A stretch of DNA of 64,000 nucleotides from Paramyrothecium sp. XJ0827. Lineage: Eukaryota > Ascomycota > Sordariomycetes > Hypocreales > Stachybotryaceae. The stretch's first letter is position 1. Each line of letters begins with the position of its first letter. Position numbers and translations under genes: made by a program. Below are positions 24,439 through 35,199 of the stretch, in pieces. The notes under the pieces were generated by a model. The model worked only from the letters and a program-made list of their open reading frames with translations. It did not search any database and was not told the DNA's origin. Location of the stretch: contig JAJFPB010000006.1 in assembly GCA_020881915.1 (NCBI GenBank), forward strand, positions 2,232,001 through 2,296,000, written 5' to 3'.

Positions 24439-24950
24439 GCGGGAACTCAGCAGGAGTAGATGAGCGGTATAGATATTCAAATAGGATTCAATGGAACAAA
24501 CAAATATTCCTTAATGAGCTGAAAATACCTAGAGATCAGTACATATGTGGTATGAACCTAGAAACTACGAGCAACGATCGCTTAATTTGGTTTACTCCAG
24601 CCGCTGCCACGTGAAATGTCGTGCACTTGTGCAACTTCACGATAAACGGACAATGAGACATCACTTTCGGACATACCTAGATAAGATAAGAAGCTGATAG
24701 CCGAAACGGGCTTAGACCGATCATGGAATAATGTACAGTGTCAACACACAAACACTGTAATTATGTACTGTAATTGAGCCCTTGCTGCACAATTCCCCGC
24801 TAGGGCCACAAACCCTAGCGTGGGAAAAAAGTCGACCAGCTCCAACCTCAACACCAAAGACGCACGTATTGTGATCCTCACGCTTCGTCAACTAACCACC
24901 AGCCGTACCACCCTTCCACCCAACCAAACCCCCCCTTCAATACCGCAAAA
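24439..24950. other. Intergenic spacer, RPS19 promoter
   Basis: About 510 bp between the zinc transporter and RPS19. It holds the inverted repeat annotated at 24798-24820 and pyrimidine/A-rich sequence leading to the RPS19 start. Confidence 0.6.
24798..24820. promoter_or_regulatory. Inverted repeat containing a telobox-like AACCCTA, upstream of RPS19
   Basis: A perfect 8-bp inverted repeat, CGCTAGGG and CCCTAGCG, separated by 7 bp and located about 130-150 nt upstream of the RPS19 ATG. The right arm with its flank reads AAACCCTAG, similar to the telomere-like boxes known in ribosomal protein gene promoters. Function is inferred from position and symmetry only. Confidence 0.5.
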
Positions 24951-25862
24951 ATGACCGGTGGCACTGGAGTTCGCGATGTCGATGTAGGTCCTCCTTGAAC
25001 CAAAAAAACCAAGAGAGCCCGGCAAGAAACCATCTTGCCTGGGATTTCCTCCAACTCTCCAAAACCTCTCGACGACCGAAACTCGCAAACAATCTTTCAA
25101 CGAAAAACCAAGACCGCTTGCCCGCTCGAAAGGAAGGAATACAAAAAAACAAACGTCACCGCGTCCAGCAGTCGGGTTTCTTGTTCTCTTCTTGATTCCA
25201 ACTCACAATTGACTCGAAAGAAAAACAAAAAAACCCCGTCTGCGGAACGGCTCGCTTGGATTCTTCTCGGCAACGCGGCGATGGTACTACATTGGGATTG
25301 ATTGAGGAGCAGGCGCGAGGGAGTCGAAAGACTTCTGATGACGGAATCATGCTAATGGGGTTTTTCTTGCGCAGGCGCAAAAGTTCATCGCTGCCTACTC
25401 GGCTTTCCTGAAGCGCCAGGGCAAGCTGCCCATCCCTGGTACGTTGACCCTCCCCTTGCGCCGCGCGTGCGTGTGAACCGCCATCTGACTTATTCTCCTC
25501 TAGGTTGGGTTGACACCGTCAAGACCGGCCCCGCCAAGGAGCTGCCTCCCCAGGACATCGACTGGTTCTACGTCCGCGCCGCCTCCATCGCCCGCCACGT
25601 CTACCTCCGCAAGACCGTCGGTGTCGGCCGCCTCCGCCGCGTCCACGGTACCGCCAAGAACCGCGGCAACCGCCCCTCCCACCACGTTGACGCCTCCGGT
25701 TCTGTCGACCGCAAGGTCATGCAGGCCCTGGAGAAGATCGGCGTCCTCGAGATCGACGAGGAGAAGGGTGGCCGCCGCATCACCCAGGCCGGCCAGCGTG
25801 ATTTGGACCGTATCGCCCAGACCACCGCTGAGGCCGAGGAGGATGACGAGGATGACGAGTAA
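24951..25862 (+). CDS. RPS19: 40S ribosomal protein S19
   Basis: Exons 24951-24983, 25375-25438 and 25504-25862 give 151 residues, the normal length. The sequence MTGGTGVRDVD|AQKFIAAYSAFLKRQGKLPIPG|WVDTVKTG is S19e throughout, including DWFYVRAASIARHVYLR, the RVHGTAKNRG loop and the basic GGRRITQAGQRDLDRIA C-terminal helix. An acidic EEDDEDDE tail ends the protein. S19 sits in the small-subunit head and is required for 18S rRNA maturation. The first intron is long for this window (391 bp), comes after only eleven codons and may carry regulatory sequence, a pattern common in fungal ribosomal protein genes. The coding third exon is strongly C-ending, as expected for a highly expressed gene. Confidence 0.96.
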
Positions 25863-26686
25863 ATCAAGACTTTGCTTGGGCATAAGAAAAGTACTGGCGG
25901 GTTAAGCATGGGCATTGGGCGTACGGTCTTGATTTTCTGACGTGTATGAATGAGATATCCCCAAGAACCTTGGGCCATTCGGTTTACTCAATTGCAACTG
26001 TCCGACCCGTGTACCGCATTGACTGTTCGTAATGCCCCATCGTGTGTGGCTCGTGTGCATCAAAGATGTGTGGCTTCTATACGAAGCCTCTGGGTTATGT
26101 GAATCCTTCTTCATCACTTTACTCGCTATCTGCATGCTGCCTTCGCCCGGCTTTCTTAACCTTCACTCTTTCATCCATCGATGATGCTCTTCACCCTCGT
26201 TTATCATTCATATCTGCATTTTCTTTGATTCGGGCCTTAGCTGTTCATCGCAACTCACTATCCGAGCGGCCTGATGAAAAATATCTGATGATCTCGAGAT
26301 ATTCGTTTCCGATTACATTCTTTTGAGTTGAAGCAGTTCTTCGCACTCAGTGTTCTTTATTCTGCATCTGCGGCAACCCATTACCGTTTCGGGCAGCCGT
26401 ACACGACCTTGTTGCAGCCGCCGTAGTACTTCCTGGGAGTAAGTCTACGCCGACTCGGATCGCCAGTGCTGGCCGGTATAGCAACACCACCGACTCTCCA
26501 AATACAGCTGGAGCTTATTGTATCATGCTTGATCTCAAAAACTTGGATCAATGTGTTGTTACGATTCATTGATAAAAGATTTATTGTTTTGAGGTAAGAG
26601 GGTTCCCGGGCCGTCATCTCTCAACATCTCTAACACAGCCTCACTTACAGACTGCTGTCAACGCATGCACGTAGCAAATTCATGAA
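25863..26686. other. Intergenic spacer
   Basis: About 820 bp between RPS19 and the deaminase-like gene. T-rich stretches follow RPS19. No gene is seen. Confidence 0.5.
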
Positions 26687-28108
26687 ATGTCAGATCCTCA
26701 GTCGCTTGGGTCCTTCATGCCCGAATTCGATCCATGCTTCAGGCATTCCTCGCCTTTCTGTTACTTTCATCACGCCGTCGACGCCGAAGAGGCTTCGATC
26801 CATGTCGAAGTACTCGGTCCCAACATCAAGACTACCTTCAGGCATAGTCGCGCAAAAGCAGCTCTCAGCCGGAAGATCTTGAGGAAGGGGCTGGAGGCAA
26901 AGACCGTGGGGTTTCTCGCCCTGGTGAAGCCCGAAAATAAGAGAGTTGTGCTCGCGTGGGCCGAAAGCGGGCATGGCACTGGACGTACCGGCGACCTCCT
27001 GGACGCCGGACGTGGCATACTTGAAAACGCATTATGGACGAGACGGGCCATCAAGATCGGAGCCTTGCTGGGTATGAGCATGGCCAGCATGTACGATGGA
27101 AATCATAGCGGCAATCGCGGTAGGAAGATCAGAGGCATTTATCGAAGCTCACACGTCGAGGTCAAGCTCGCCGTGCACGCTATATATGTGCTTCTCAAGA
27201 CATTCAACATAGCAGACGGCTCTATACCGGTGATGAGGCACCATCTTGAGCATCTGCGGAACGTTCACTGGGAGGACGGCTCGCGGCCAACCTTCGAGGT
27301 TTACTTTTCGCGCAAGCACTGCAACAACTGCCTCTGCTTCATCAACAGACTCGAGGCCATGACGGGCGTGGCCATCGCTCTGCGCTGGAGGCACAGGCTC
27401 GGGCGCTACCAATACCCCCAGCAAGCTGATAGACGGCCCGGCCAGGCCTACAACAGCAGGCAGGGCGAAGTGGGTGCGGATGTGGATGTCGAGGAGATGG
27501 TGGACCTGGGCGAGTTGACGTCCGATGACGAGGCCGCTTCGGACGAGGAGACGGTCTGCGGGGAGGTGAGGGAGCTGGAGATGGTCGACCTCACTCGCGA
27601 TGCTCGGCGCTCGGAGCCAATAGTGATAGACGAGGACGAGCCGCGAGTGGGCGACGCCGTAGAGGATCCCCAGGTGATTCATGACGGCACCGAGGAGCCT
27701 CAAGTCATCCCCGACGACACCGGCAACACGCCTCCCCGGCAACCCAGCATCCCAAGACACGCATCGGACGAATACCTCGACGGCCTGGCATATAGCATCG
27801 GCCAGTTCGCCCACGCCCCGCTCATCGCCCGCGCCGCCACCCTCGACCTGGTCCGCGCCATCCTCCATCTGCGTCCCGGCGGCCGCGGGCCCCGCCCGTC
27901 CCGCAGCATCAGCAAGCCGCTGCCGCCGACGCCCGTGACGGAGCCGCCGCCCAACCTGCTGCCATCGCCGCCGCAGTCGCAGCCGGCCGACATCCCCGGC
28001 ACGAGGCAGCGGTCGCCGAGGCTGTACTCGTCCACCACCGGGGAGAGGACGGCGCTGGGGTCGAGGTCGTTCATAAGGGTGGAGATCCCGGCGCGGAGGA
28101 CGTCGTAA
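26687..28108 (+). CDS. Deaminase-like zinc-site protein with acidic, SIM-bearing tail
   Basis: A single exon of 473 residues with no signal peptide. Residues 156-158 read HVE at the start of a helix (HVEVKLAVHAIYVLLKTF), and residues 208-215 read SRKHCNNC, followed by CFINRLEAMTGV. This HxE...xCxxC pair, with strands and helices around it, matches the zinc-site layout of the cytidine-deaminase superfamily (HxE plus PCxxC), with the usual proline replaced by His211. Fungi have expanded deaminase-like families of this style whose substrates are unknown. From about residue 260 the protein is acidic and probably disordered, with two candidate SUMO-interacting motifs (MVDLT at 299-303 and IVIDEDE at 312-318), duplicated PQVI-x-D segments, and a proline-rich end. 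Assignment to the superfamily is by motif only. Catalysis and the nucleic-acid or nucleotide substrate are unproven. Confidence 0.75.
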   Translation: MSDPQSLGSFMPEFDPCFRHSSPFCYFHHAVDAEEASIHVEVLGPNIKTTFRHSRAKAALSRKILRKGLEAKTVGFLALVKPENKRVVLAWAESGHGTGRTGDLLDAGRGILENALWTRRAIKIGALLGMSMASMYDGNHSGNRGRKIRGIYRSSHVEVKLAVHAIYVLLKTFNIADGSIPVMRHHLEHLRNVHWEDGSRPTFEVYFSRKHCNNCLCFINRLEAMTGVAIALRWRHRLGRYQYPQQADRRPGQAYNSRQGEVGADVDVEEMVDLGELTSDDEAASDEETVCGEVRELEMVDLTRDARRSEPIVIDEDEPRVGDAVEDPQVIHDGTEEPQVIPDDTGNTPPRQPSIPRHASDEYLDGLAYSIGQFAHAPLIARAATLDLVRAILHLRPGGRGPRPSRSISKPLPPTPVTEPPPNLLPSPPQSQPADIPGTRQRSPRLYSSTTGERTALGSRSFIRVEIPARRTS

Positions 28109-28513
28109 TTAAATAACGGATGGAGAAGAAGCAGTGGTTACTCTGGAGAAGAGTCATTCTTACCATGGCAACATCACTAAGAACAAGCTATATGGGATTT
28201 CACTTGCTTTTATCCTTCAAACGTGGTGGAAGATGGAACAGAAGATGCAATATTGCTAGATATATCCATAGCTCTTGAACATAGCTCTCGAAAGTCATCA
28301 TATACATAGATGCAAAAAGAAAACCCCGTATTACCACATCCCAAATGCTAAACCCATAAGCCAAAATGCACCGTCGTCTTGCCGCTGTATAATCTAAGCT
28401 TCCTATCCCTGGTCGTCAAATGCACCTCTGATCTATCCCCGATCTATCTTTCCGTTCTATACATCGTGGTATATCCACAAAAGAAAACGGGCTCTCTCCG
28501 GGAGCGCCTCCCA
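28109..28513. other. Convergent 3' intergenic region
   Basis: About 400 bp between the stop codons of the deaminase-like gene (+) and the PXB/DUF3818 gene (-). A-rich 3' UTR-like sequence; nothing else. Confidence 0.6.
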
Positions 28514-30587
28514 TTAAATCATCGTCTTGTCCGGCCCGCCGACCTCCTGCAGGATGTTCCGGAACCCGCGGCCCATCTCCTTGACGACGACGCGCACGTC
28601 GGGCGCCGCGGGGCCCTCCTCGACGTGCACCGGCGGCAGCGGCTCCTCGCCCTTCCTGGCCTTGGCGCCGTTGGCGGCCGTCGTCTTGCCCTGGGCGACG
28701 TTGTGCTTGACGTCGACGCCGAAGCGCACGGGGCCGCGGCCCGCCGCCGCCGGCGTGATGAGGGTGCGGTCCATGAGCGCCTGCCAGCGCGCCAGGTACA
28801 CACCGGGCCCGGCCATGGCGCGCTGCCCGCTGTAGCCAACGCCGTTGCCCATGCTCGTCGTCAGCGCCACGTTCTGCAGCCGCGCGCGCGACTGCGCCTC
28901 CAGGGCGCCGAGGTAGCCGGCGTGCGCGTCGACCGCCCGGAGCACCGACGCGCGCGGGCCCGGCGCCAGCGACTCGAAGAGCCCGGTGAGCCGCCGCTCC
29001 ATGGCGCTCTGCGGGTGGCCGGCGGCATCGGCGGGGCCCGACGTGTCCTGCTTGAACTTGTCGAGCGAGGTGCGCGCCCAGCTGCGGAAGTCGTCGCTGA
29101 CCTCGGGGCACTTGGAGCAGATGGCGTGGAGGAAGCGGTAAAGGTTGCCGCGGTGGCGCTGCAGCAGGGCGACGTAGCTCTCGACGCCGGGCCGCTCGCC
29201 GTCCTTGACCTTGCTCGACTTGATCAGGTCGTCGATGAACTCCTGCTGGGTGTCGAAGTGCTCGCGGAGGTCGATCTTGTCGTGCACGGCGCGGATGATG
29301 GGGTCGTACGACTGCATGAGCTCGCGGACCGTCTGGGTGAAGAGGTCGGGCGACTGGCGGCACATGGCGGCCGTCATGGCGTCGCGGTCGCGCACCGACA
29401 GCAGGGCCGAGTAGTACTGCATGCACTGCTCGTGGCGCTCGTCCGTCAGCCCCTCGAGGAGCGCCGGGTCCGCGGCGCCGAGGATGGCCGTGACGACGGA
29501 CTGGCCGTGGCGCAGGGAGTGGTCGCGGACGGCCTCGTGCTGCTGGCGGCCGGCGTTGACGTGCTGGCGGATGGCCTTGAGCACCTCGTCCGAGGGGCGG
29601 CTCTTGGGCTTCTCCTTCTCGAGGCGCTCGGCCGTCTTCTTGAACTCGGACGAGTCCCAGGACAGGACGAGGGAGATGATGCGCTGCAGCAGGTTCATGC
29701 CGTCGTCGGCCGTGTTGGTCAGGCGCACCCAGTTGGTGAGGCCCGCGACGCTCAGCTTGGCGAGCAGGAGGCGCATCATGGCGTTCATCATGGTGGCGGC
29801 GTTGCCGAGGCGCAGCGTCTGCTTGACCATCTTGTAGGGGACGAGGCTGTGGACGTTTTCGATGAGCTTCAGCACGTACTGGCCCTCGGGCGACAGGATC
29901 AAGACGTGGTGCATGGCGGTGGCGAGGCTGTCAAGAGAATTAGCGATGAGAATATTCAGAAAAAGAAGAAGGAGAGTCGAGACAATAAACTCACTGGATG
30001 ATGATGTAGTCAACAGCAGCCTTGGCGGCGGGCGAGTGGCCCTCGAGATCGTCCGTCCTCCCAACATGGTCCCACAGCTCATCCATAAGCGTGCCGTACA
30101 CCAAGCCATCAAGGACATTCTCCCAAGCGGCCTCCAAATCCTCGGCCTTGCCGGTGTCGTAGGTCCTCCAGCGGTCGAAGCGGCCGGCGTCCGGGCGTCT
30201 CCTGACGCCGCCCAGGGCACCGCGGCCCAGCATCTCCATGAGGGCGCTGGACCCCGTGGCGAGCGTCTTGCGCGTGCCCATGGCGCCCTTGTCGTAGCTC
30301 TCAGAGAGGTCGGCGTCGCCCAGGCGGCTCAGAAGGCCCTGGATACCGCGCGACCACGTGTCTTGGGGCAGGTCCCGGAGGGCGGGCAGGGCGACGACGA
30401 AGCGTGCCATGAGCGTCTGCAGGATGGGCGAGGCGCCGGCCCTGGCGTCCGGCGTCAGGGGGCCGAAGGGGAATCCATAGTTGGCGGCGGCATCGCCTCG
30501 CTTGAAGCTCTCAATCTCGGCGTACGTCTCGTGGTGGGTGAGGATGTCGAACAGCGCCCGCATCTGCTCGGGGGTGAGTGAAGCCAT
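28514..30587 (-). CDS. PXB / DUF3818 family protein without a visible PX domain
   Basis: Exons (minus strand) 30587-29995 and 29927-28514 give 668 residues. The N-terminus LTPEQMRALFDILTHHETYAEIESFK...YGFPF is the PX-associated (PXB) domain. After the intron, HLATAMHHVLILSPEGQYVLKLIENVHSLVPYKMVKQTLR begins the DUF3818 region, which fills most of the rest. In the usual family members, such as yeast Lec1 (Ypr097w), these domains accompany a PX phosphoinositide-binding domain and act in membrane lipid distribution. Here PXB leads straight into DUF3818 and I see no PX core, so membrane targeting may differ. The 67-bp intron (GTGAGT..GACAG) restores DYIIIHLATAMH in phase 2. The very GC-rich coding sequence produces long false frames on the other strand. 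Confidence 0.85.
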
Positions 30588-32371
30588 GATGTGGATATAG
30601 AGGAAGCCAAGCCGGGCGCGGCCTCGACGATTATATGGGACGGGACGGGAGGTGGAGCGTCAGGTAGGAAGAGTAAATATTAACGTGGAGAGAGAGAAGG
30701 AGGGGGTATCAAATTAACAAGGCCAAGACAAATGATGCTGCTCTGAATCTATTCTTTCGACGTCGAAGCTGGGCACCCACGCCGCCATATATGCGAGCCA
30801 CGGACGGCGAGAAAGCTGCTGTTGCTGGTGCTGGGAGCTGGTGTTCAACGACGGCGCAGCATGTGAAAGAGGCTCGTTGAAATGAAACGACGCCTGTTGC
30901 ATGCTAGAGTCCCACGTCTTCGTTCTCGCCTGTTTGGACTTGTTTAGGCTGGCCGATGCAAAAAGTGGTGGTGTGAAAGGGAGCCGCGCACCCCAAGAAT
31001 GTTTCAACGCACGTGCCCTGGGTCCCGGGAGCGCGGTGTTGCTGGTCCACGCAGAACCGCTGGGCTGACTTGCTGCCTCAGCTCTCTCTTGAAGATATGG
31101 AATGCAAGTATTTCGTCACTGCTAAAAGATCCACGACAATGTGAGGTAAGATATCTTGTGTCTCTAACAAATATAAGCACGGGACTATTCTCGCACAAAA
31201 GCCATGATGTAAGCACCAACGGACTATGCAGATGCAGTAGCCATCTTAGGTATCAATACCTCAATTCTATGACGAGTGCCACTTACCGAAGTTTACTACC
31301 AGACAGACATGCCAAAAACCGACCTGAGTTCTATGACGGCCGCCTGTGCTCCAGAAACACGGTTGCTTGACGGGCTCCGGACCCTCTAAGAAGCCCGTTT
31401 CCGCCACTGCCGCATAAGGTAGTCCATTCACTCGACCTCCTGTCAACCGCCAACACCCACCATCGCCAGACCCAAATCACGGTGTCTGCCAGCCCTCAAC
31501 TCCCCCGTCCTCCCCAAGACCAAACAAAACCCACCCACCATGTTATTGCTGTGAAACGCATCCCACCAGCCATCTTCCTCCCCCACGAGCAGCTTGCTCA
31601 ATCCAGCCCTACCCGCAACGGTCTCTGCTAGCCCTACCGCGCATCGCCTTGTGGTGAAACGCCCTAGGGGCCCTGGATCGCTCTTCGTCCCGGTAACATC
31701 GCTGTCTGAACCTAAAGCTTGAATTTCTGACGCGACTCGCTTGACCCAGCCGTCGCGCCGGCAGTTTACATGGTGTGGTGAGTTGCGCCGCGCTTCATGT
31801 CCTTCTAGAACATCTCTTCTCGGCCCCGTACTGCCAAATGCAGGGTCCTCCGGCTATCGTAAACGGCAAACAGATCGTTCCCCAGGCCCCGCTTGTGGGG
31901 AGCGGCTGCATTGTGTAACGACTGTGAATGAAGGCTCATTTTGCCTGTTTGCACACCTTGATTAAAAGCGGATCAATCGAGCGGCAGCCATTACAAGGAT
32001 GGTACTAATTGCCATGCTACTTTGCAACCTCACCCGTACAAGACCACATTTCTTAAAAGACAGTCACACGAATCGGATCAAATATAAGCGTCGTAACCAA
32101 TCTTCAATCATAATAATAACAACGTAACACTAGGTTGACAAAGGAAAAAGAGCATTGACCAAGCTCACGACCACCTCCATTTTCCACCACCCTCTCTTCC
32201 CTGTCAATCATTAACCCCTTCGTGGTATTACTCTGCCAATTACTACTTCAGATTCAATAATTTCCGTATTCTTGTCCGTAGACGTCTTAATCAAACAACC
32301 GGGTATAATGTCTGCACGTCCTCTTCCCTCCTCCACAACAACGTCGTGTCTGATTCATCCTGAGCGTTCGA
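30588..32371. other. Intergenic, no supported gene
   Basis: About 1.8 kb between the 5' end of the PXB/DUF3818 gene and the 3' end of the HAM1-like gene, both on the minus strand. No coding signal is convincing. Confidence 0.5.
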
Positions 32372-35199
32372 CTAGTAGGCGCCGAGGCGGTTGCTGTTGG
32401 CATTGGTGCCGAGGCCGTTGTTGGCCGTCGCCGTAGGCTTGTCAAAGGTAGGTTCCAAGCTGGGGGCGTTACCACCGGTCGTGCTAATGCCAGAAGCGGG
32501 AGCATTGACGCCGGGCACGTTCAAGCCAGGTCCTGGCAAAGAGGGATCCGCCAGACTTGCACCAGGACCAAGGCGCTGCGCACCGTTGGTGTGGCCGTTG
32601 GTGTGACCATTAGTGTGGCCGTTCGTGTGGCCATTGGTAGCTCCAGTGTTAATATTCGGCTTTGTCACAGCATGAGGCTTGTTCTCAATCTTGGGAGCGC
32701 TTGGGATATCAGTGCTCTTGCTGGCGTGGCCAATGGAGAAGACAGGACTCTCCCACTTCTCACCCTTGCGGGCAAGCTCCTTGTACTCGGTGGCCTTGGA
32801 ACTGATGCCGCCTGGCAGGTGGATGTTGGGGAAGATGCTGTCCTCCTTGGTGATGGCCACGTTGACCTTCTTGTCCTGTGCAATGGCCTCGGCCTTCTTC
32901 TTGCCCTGGAGCGCGCGTTTCTGGAAAGCGTTGATGTAGCGCTGGTAGATGTTGACGGCGTTCTCGGGGTTGGCCTTGGCCTCATCGGCAGCACGATCCG
33001 CCTCCTGCTTGACCTGGTACAGCAGGCTGTCCAGCTGGTGGCAGCGGTCGCGGATCGCCTTCTCAACCGCCTTCTGCATAGGAGGGCGGAGAACCTTGAG
33101 CATGATGGGCTTGAACAGACCAAAGAGCAACTTGTGCTTAGACTTGATGAGTTTGATGTTGAGGTTCTTGACGTCAACATCAACCTTGTCAATCTTGAAG
33201 AAGTTCTCCCTGTCGTTCTTGTCGGCCGTCGACATCTTGATCTTGAAGGAGAAGCCGTCTCCGGGAAGAGTGATGTCGGCCACGCCAGTGTCGGTCAGCG
33301 AGGGGAAACCCTGCTTGCGCTTGACGTGGTAGCTCACGTCCCGGAGATCCATCTGGATGCCCGAAACCTTGAGCTCGACCGAGTTCTTGTTCTTGTTGGC
33401 AATCCTCTTGCGGCCCCAGCGGAAGTAGTTCTCGCTGGCAACCTCGGCCACGTTGGGCATGAAGTTGTCGCTCTCAAGGACCAAGTTCTCGATGATGGCA
33501 TCAAACTGGTGGTCGGAAAACTCGATACGGGGAATGGGAATGTAGGCAACATTCTCCATGATGGCAGGAATGATAACGTCTGTCAGATCCTTGATCAGGT
33601 GAGGCTTGAACACGGCCTTGCCGTTCTTGTCATTGCCAAGATCCAGGAACAACTTCTGAACGGCCTTGCCGAAAGCCTTGTTTCGTGGGTCCTGGTCGAA
33701 CTGGTCCGCCAGGAACTTGATCTCATCGACGATGCGGTCAGTGTGACCCCGGTACCTGTCGCGAAGGAGGTAGCGGCCGTGATCGTAGAGCTGGTCCCAT
33801 TCATGGGTAGACTCCTCCTCCAGGATGTAGCCCTGCTCAAGAAGGCAGCGGCGAATGTAGCTGTCCATATGTTTGAACCAGTTCTTCAGCTCGGCATCTT
33901 GGTCGGCATCCTTGTAGATCTGGTTGATGGCGGCCCAAAGTTGCTCGGTCGAGGTACCGTTGGCGAAGCGCTCGATAAGAGTGCGCAAGTCTTGCTCGGC
34001 AGCGCTGAGTCCTGAGCGGGCCTCTTTGGCAGTGCCAGTGGAGTCCAGACCCACGCGTCGTCCGTGGGAACCGTAGGTCTCAGCAAGACGGAGAAGAGTC
34101 TTGACAGCGTCCATGTAGTCGGGGTGCTGCTGGCATTCGAGAATCATCTTCTTCAATCGCCAGATGATCTGATCCTTGCGCTCCTGGGGGATCTTCTTGT
34201 CCAAGTACTCATTGGCCCGGCGGCGGTATTCCTCCTTGCGTTGCTTCGCCCGCTCCTTGGTGTCCTTGACCTCACCCTTGGCCTCGTCGTCGACGTTGCT
34301 CTCAAACTTCTGCTGCGCGGCGTTGATAGCAGCGCTGGGGCCGCCACGGTGGTCAACGGATTGCGGATCGGTGCGCGAGGGGTTCTGGGGGTCGACGTTG
34401 CCGCCTTCGGCCCCAGCTCGGGCGACATCTTGGACGTCCTTCTTGAGATTACCGCCGTAAACGGCGCGGGCTTGGTTCTTGATGGTATCCTTGGAGATAT
34501 CAGGAGCGTCATGCCACGTGTTATCCTCGGCAGGACGGTCAATTTCCTGGAGCTGCTCGTCGGATGGACGAATCTTGGTAGCGGCGTTGGTAGCGGCGTC
34601 ACCAGCCATGTCTCGTAGCAGAACAGTGGCATCCTTGACTGCTCAGGCAATTAGTGTCTGGTGCACATACTAAGGACAGGGAAAGACGTACGAAGTTTTC
34701 GGAACTGGCCGTTGGTGATGAGCAGCGTTCCTAGGGTACGCAGACCCTCGAGGGCCTCGTCGCCATCACGCTTGGCGGTATCCTTGTCGATGGGGGCATT
34801 GGGGCCTTGAACGCTCTTGGGGTCCCAGTGGCTGGTTTGCCAGATGAAGTCCTGAAGCAAGTTGCCCTCGTTCTTGGAGAGCAACAGGAGCTTGGCCTCC
34901 TTGACGACGTCTCTAACGTCCTCAACTAGGACCTTGCCGTCGGAAGAAAGCTTTTCAGAAGGGTGGGACAGAGCCCGGGAGCCGAGGAAGCTGTTGAGGG
35001 CGACATCGATTTGCTCGTTCTAGGGATCATTGGCCGTGTCAGTTGCGTGTCTGAGAACAAACGATGGCTGGCGGTTTCGCAAGCTTACCGATGGGACCTT
35101 TCCATTTTGGAATGCGCTGAAAATACCGTAGAGCTGGAGCTTCCGGTTAACATCGGCCTCCTTCTGCTCCTTGTTTACAGGCTTGTTGACGTTGGCCAT
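32372..35199 (-). CDS. HAM1-like lipid-binding (BPI-type) fungal protein
   Basis: Exons (minus strand) 35199-35089, 35019-34692 and 34638-32372 give 901 residues. Both introns (69 and 53 bp) have canonical ends and restore one continuous fungal-specific protein: MANVNKPVNKEQKEADVNRK, NEQIDVALNSFLGSRALS, LLITNGQFRKL|LKDATVLLRDMAGDAA. The middle is rich in charged helices. A later segment (FPSLTDTGVADITLPGDGFSFKIKM...FFKIDKVDVDVKNLNIKL) has the alternating beta pattern of the BPI/SMP-like lipid-binding fold assigned to HAM1-type families. The C-terminus is low complexity and contains four NGHT repeats, then a Gly/Pro/Asn-rich end. Function is unproven; a lipid-transfer or membrane-associated role is inferred from the fold. 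The name rests on remembered family features and is moderately sure; the coding call is firm. Confidence 0.8.
32582..32640. repeat. 12-bp coding minisatellite (NGHT repeat)
   Basis: About four and a half degenerate copies of a 12-bp unit encode NGHT on the minus strand, near the C-terminus of the HAM1-like protein. Third-position differences between copies show that the repeat is not brand new. Confidence 0.9.

Noticed and set aside
28379..30001. A 540-codon plus-strand open frame across the PXB/DUF3818 gene
   Set aside because: It is a shadow of the GC-rich minus-strand gene; composition is Arg/Ala/Leu/Val-biased and it has no start-codon or domain support.
32591..34015. A 474-codon plus-strand open frame antisense to the HAM1-like gene
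   Set aside because: It mirrors the minus-strand codons (valine/leucine-rich translation) and has no family resemblance.
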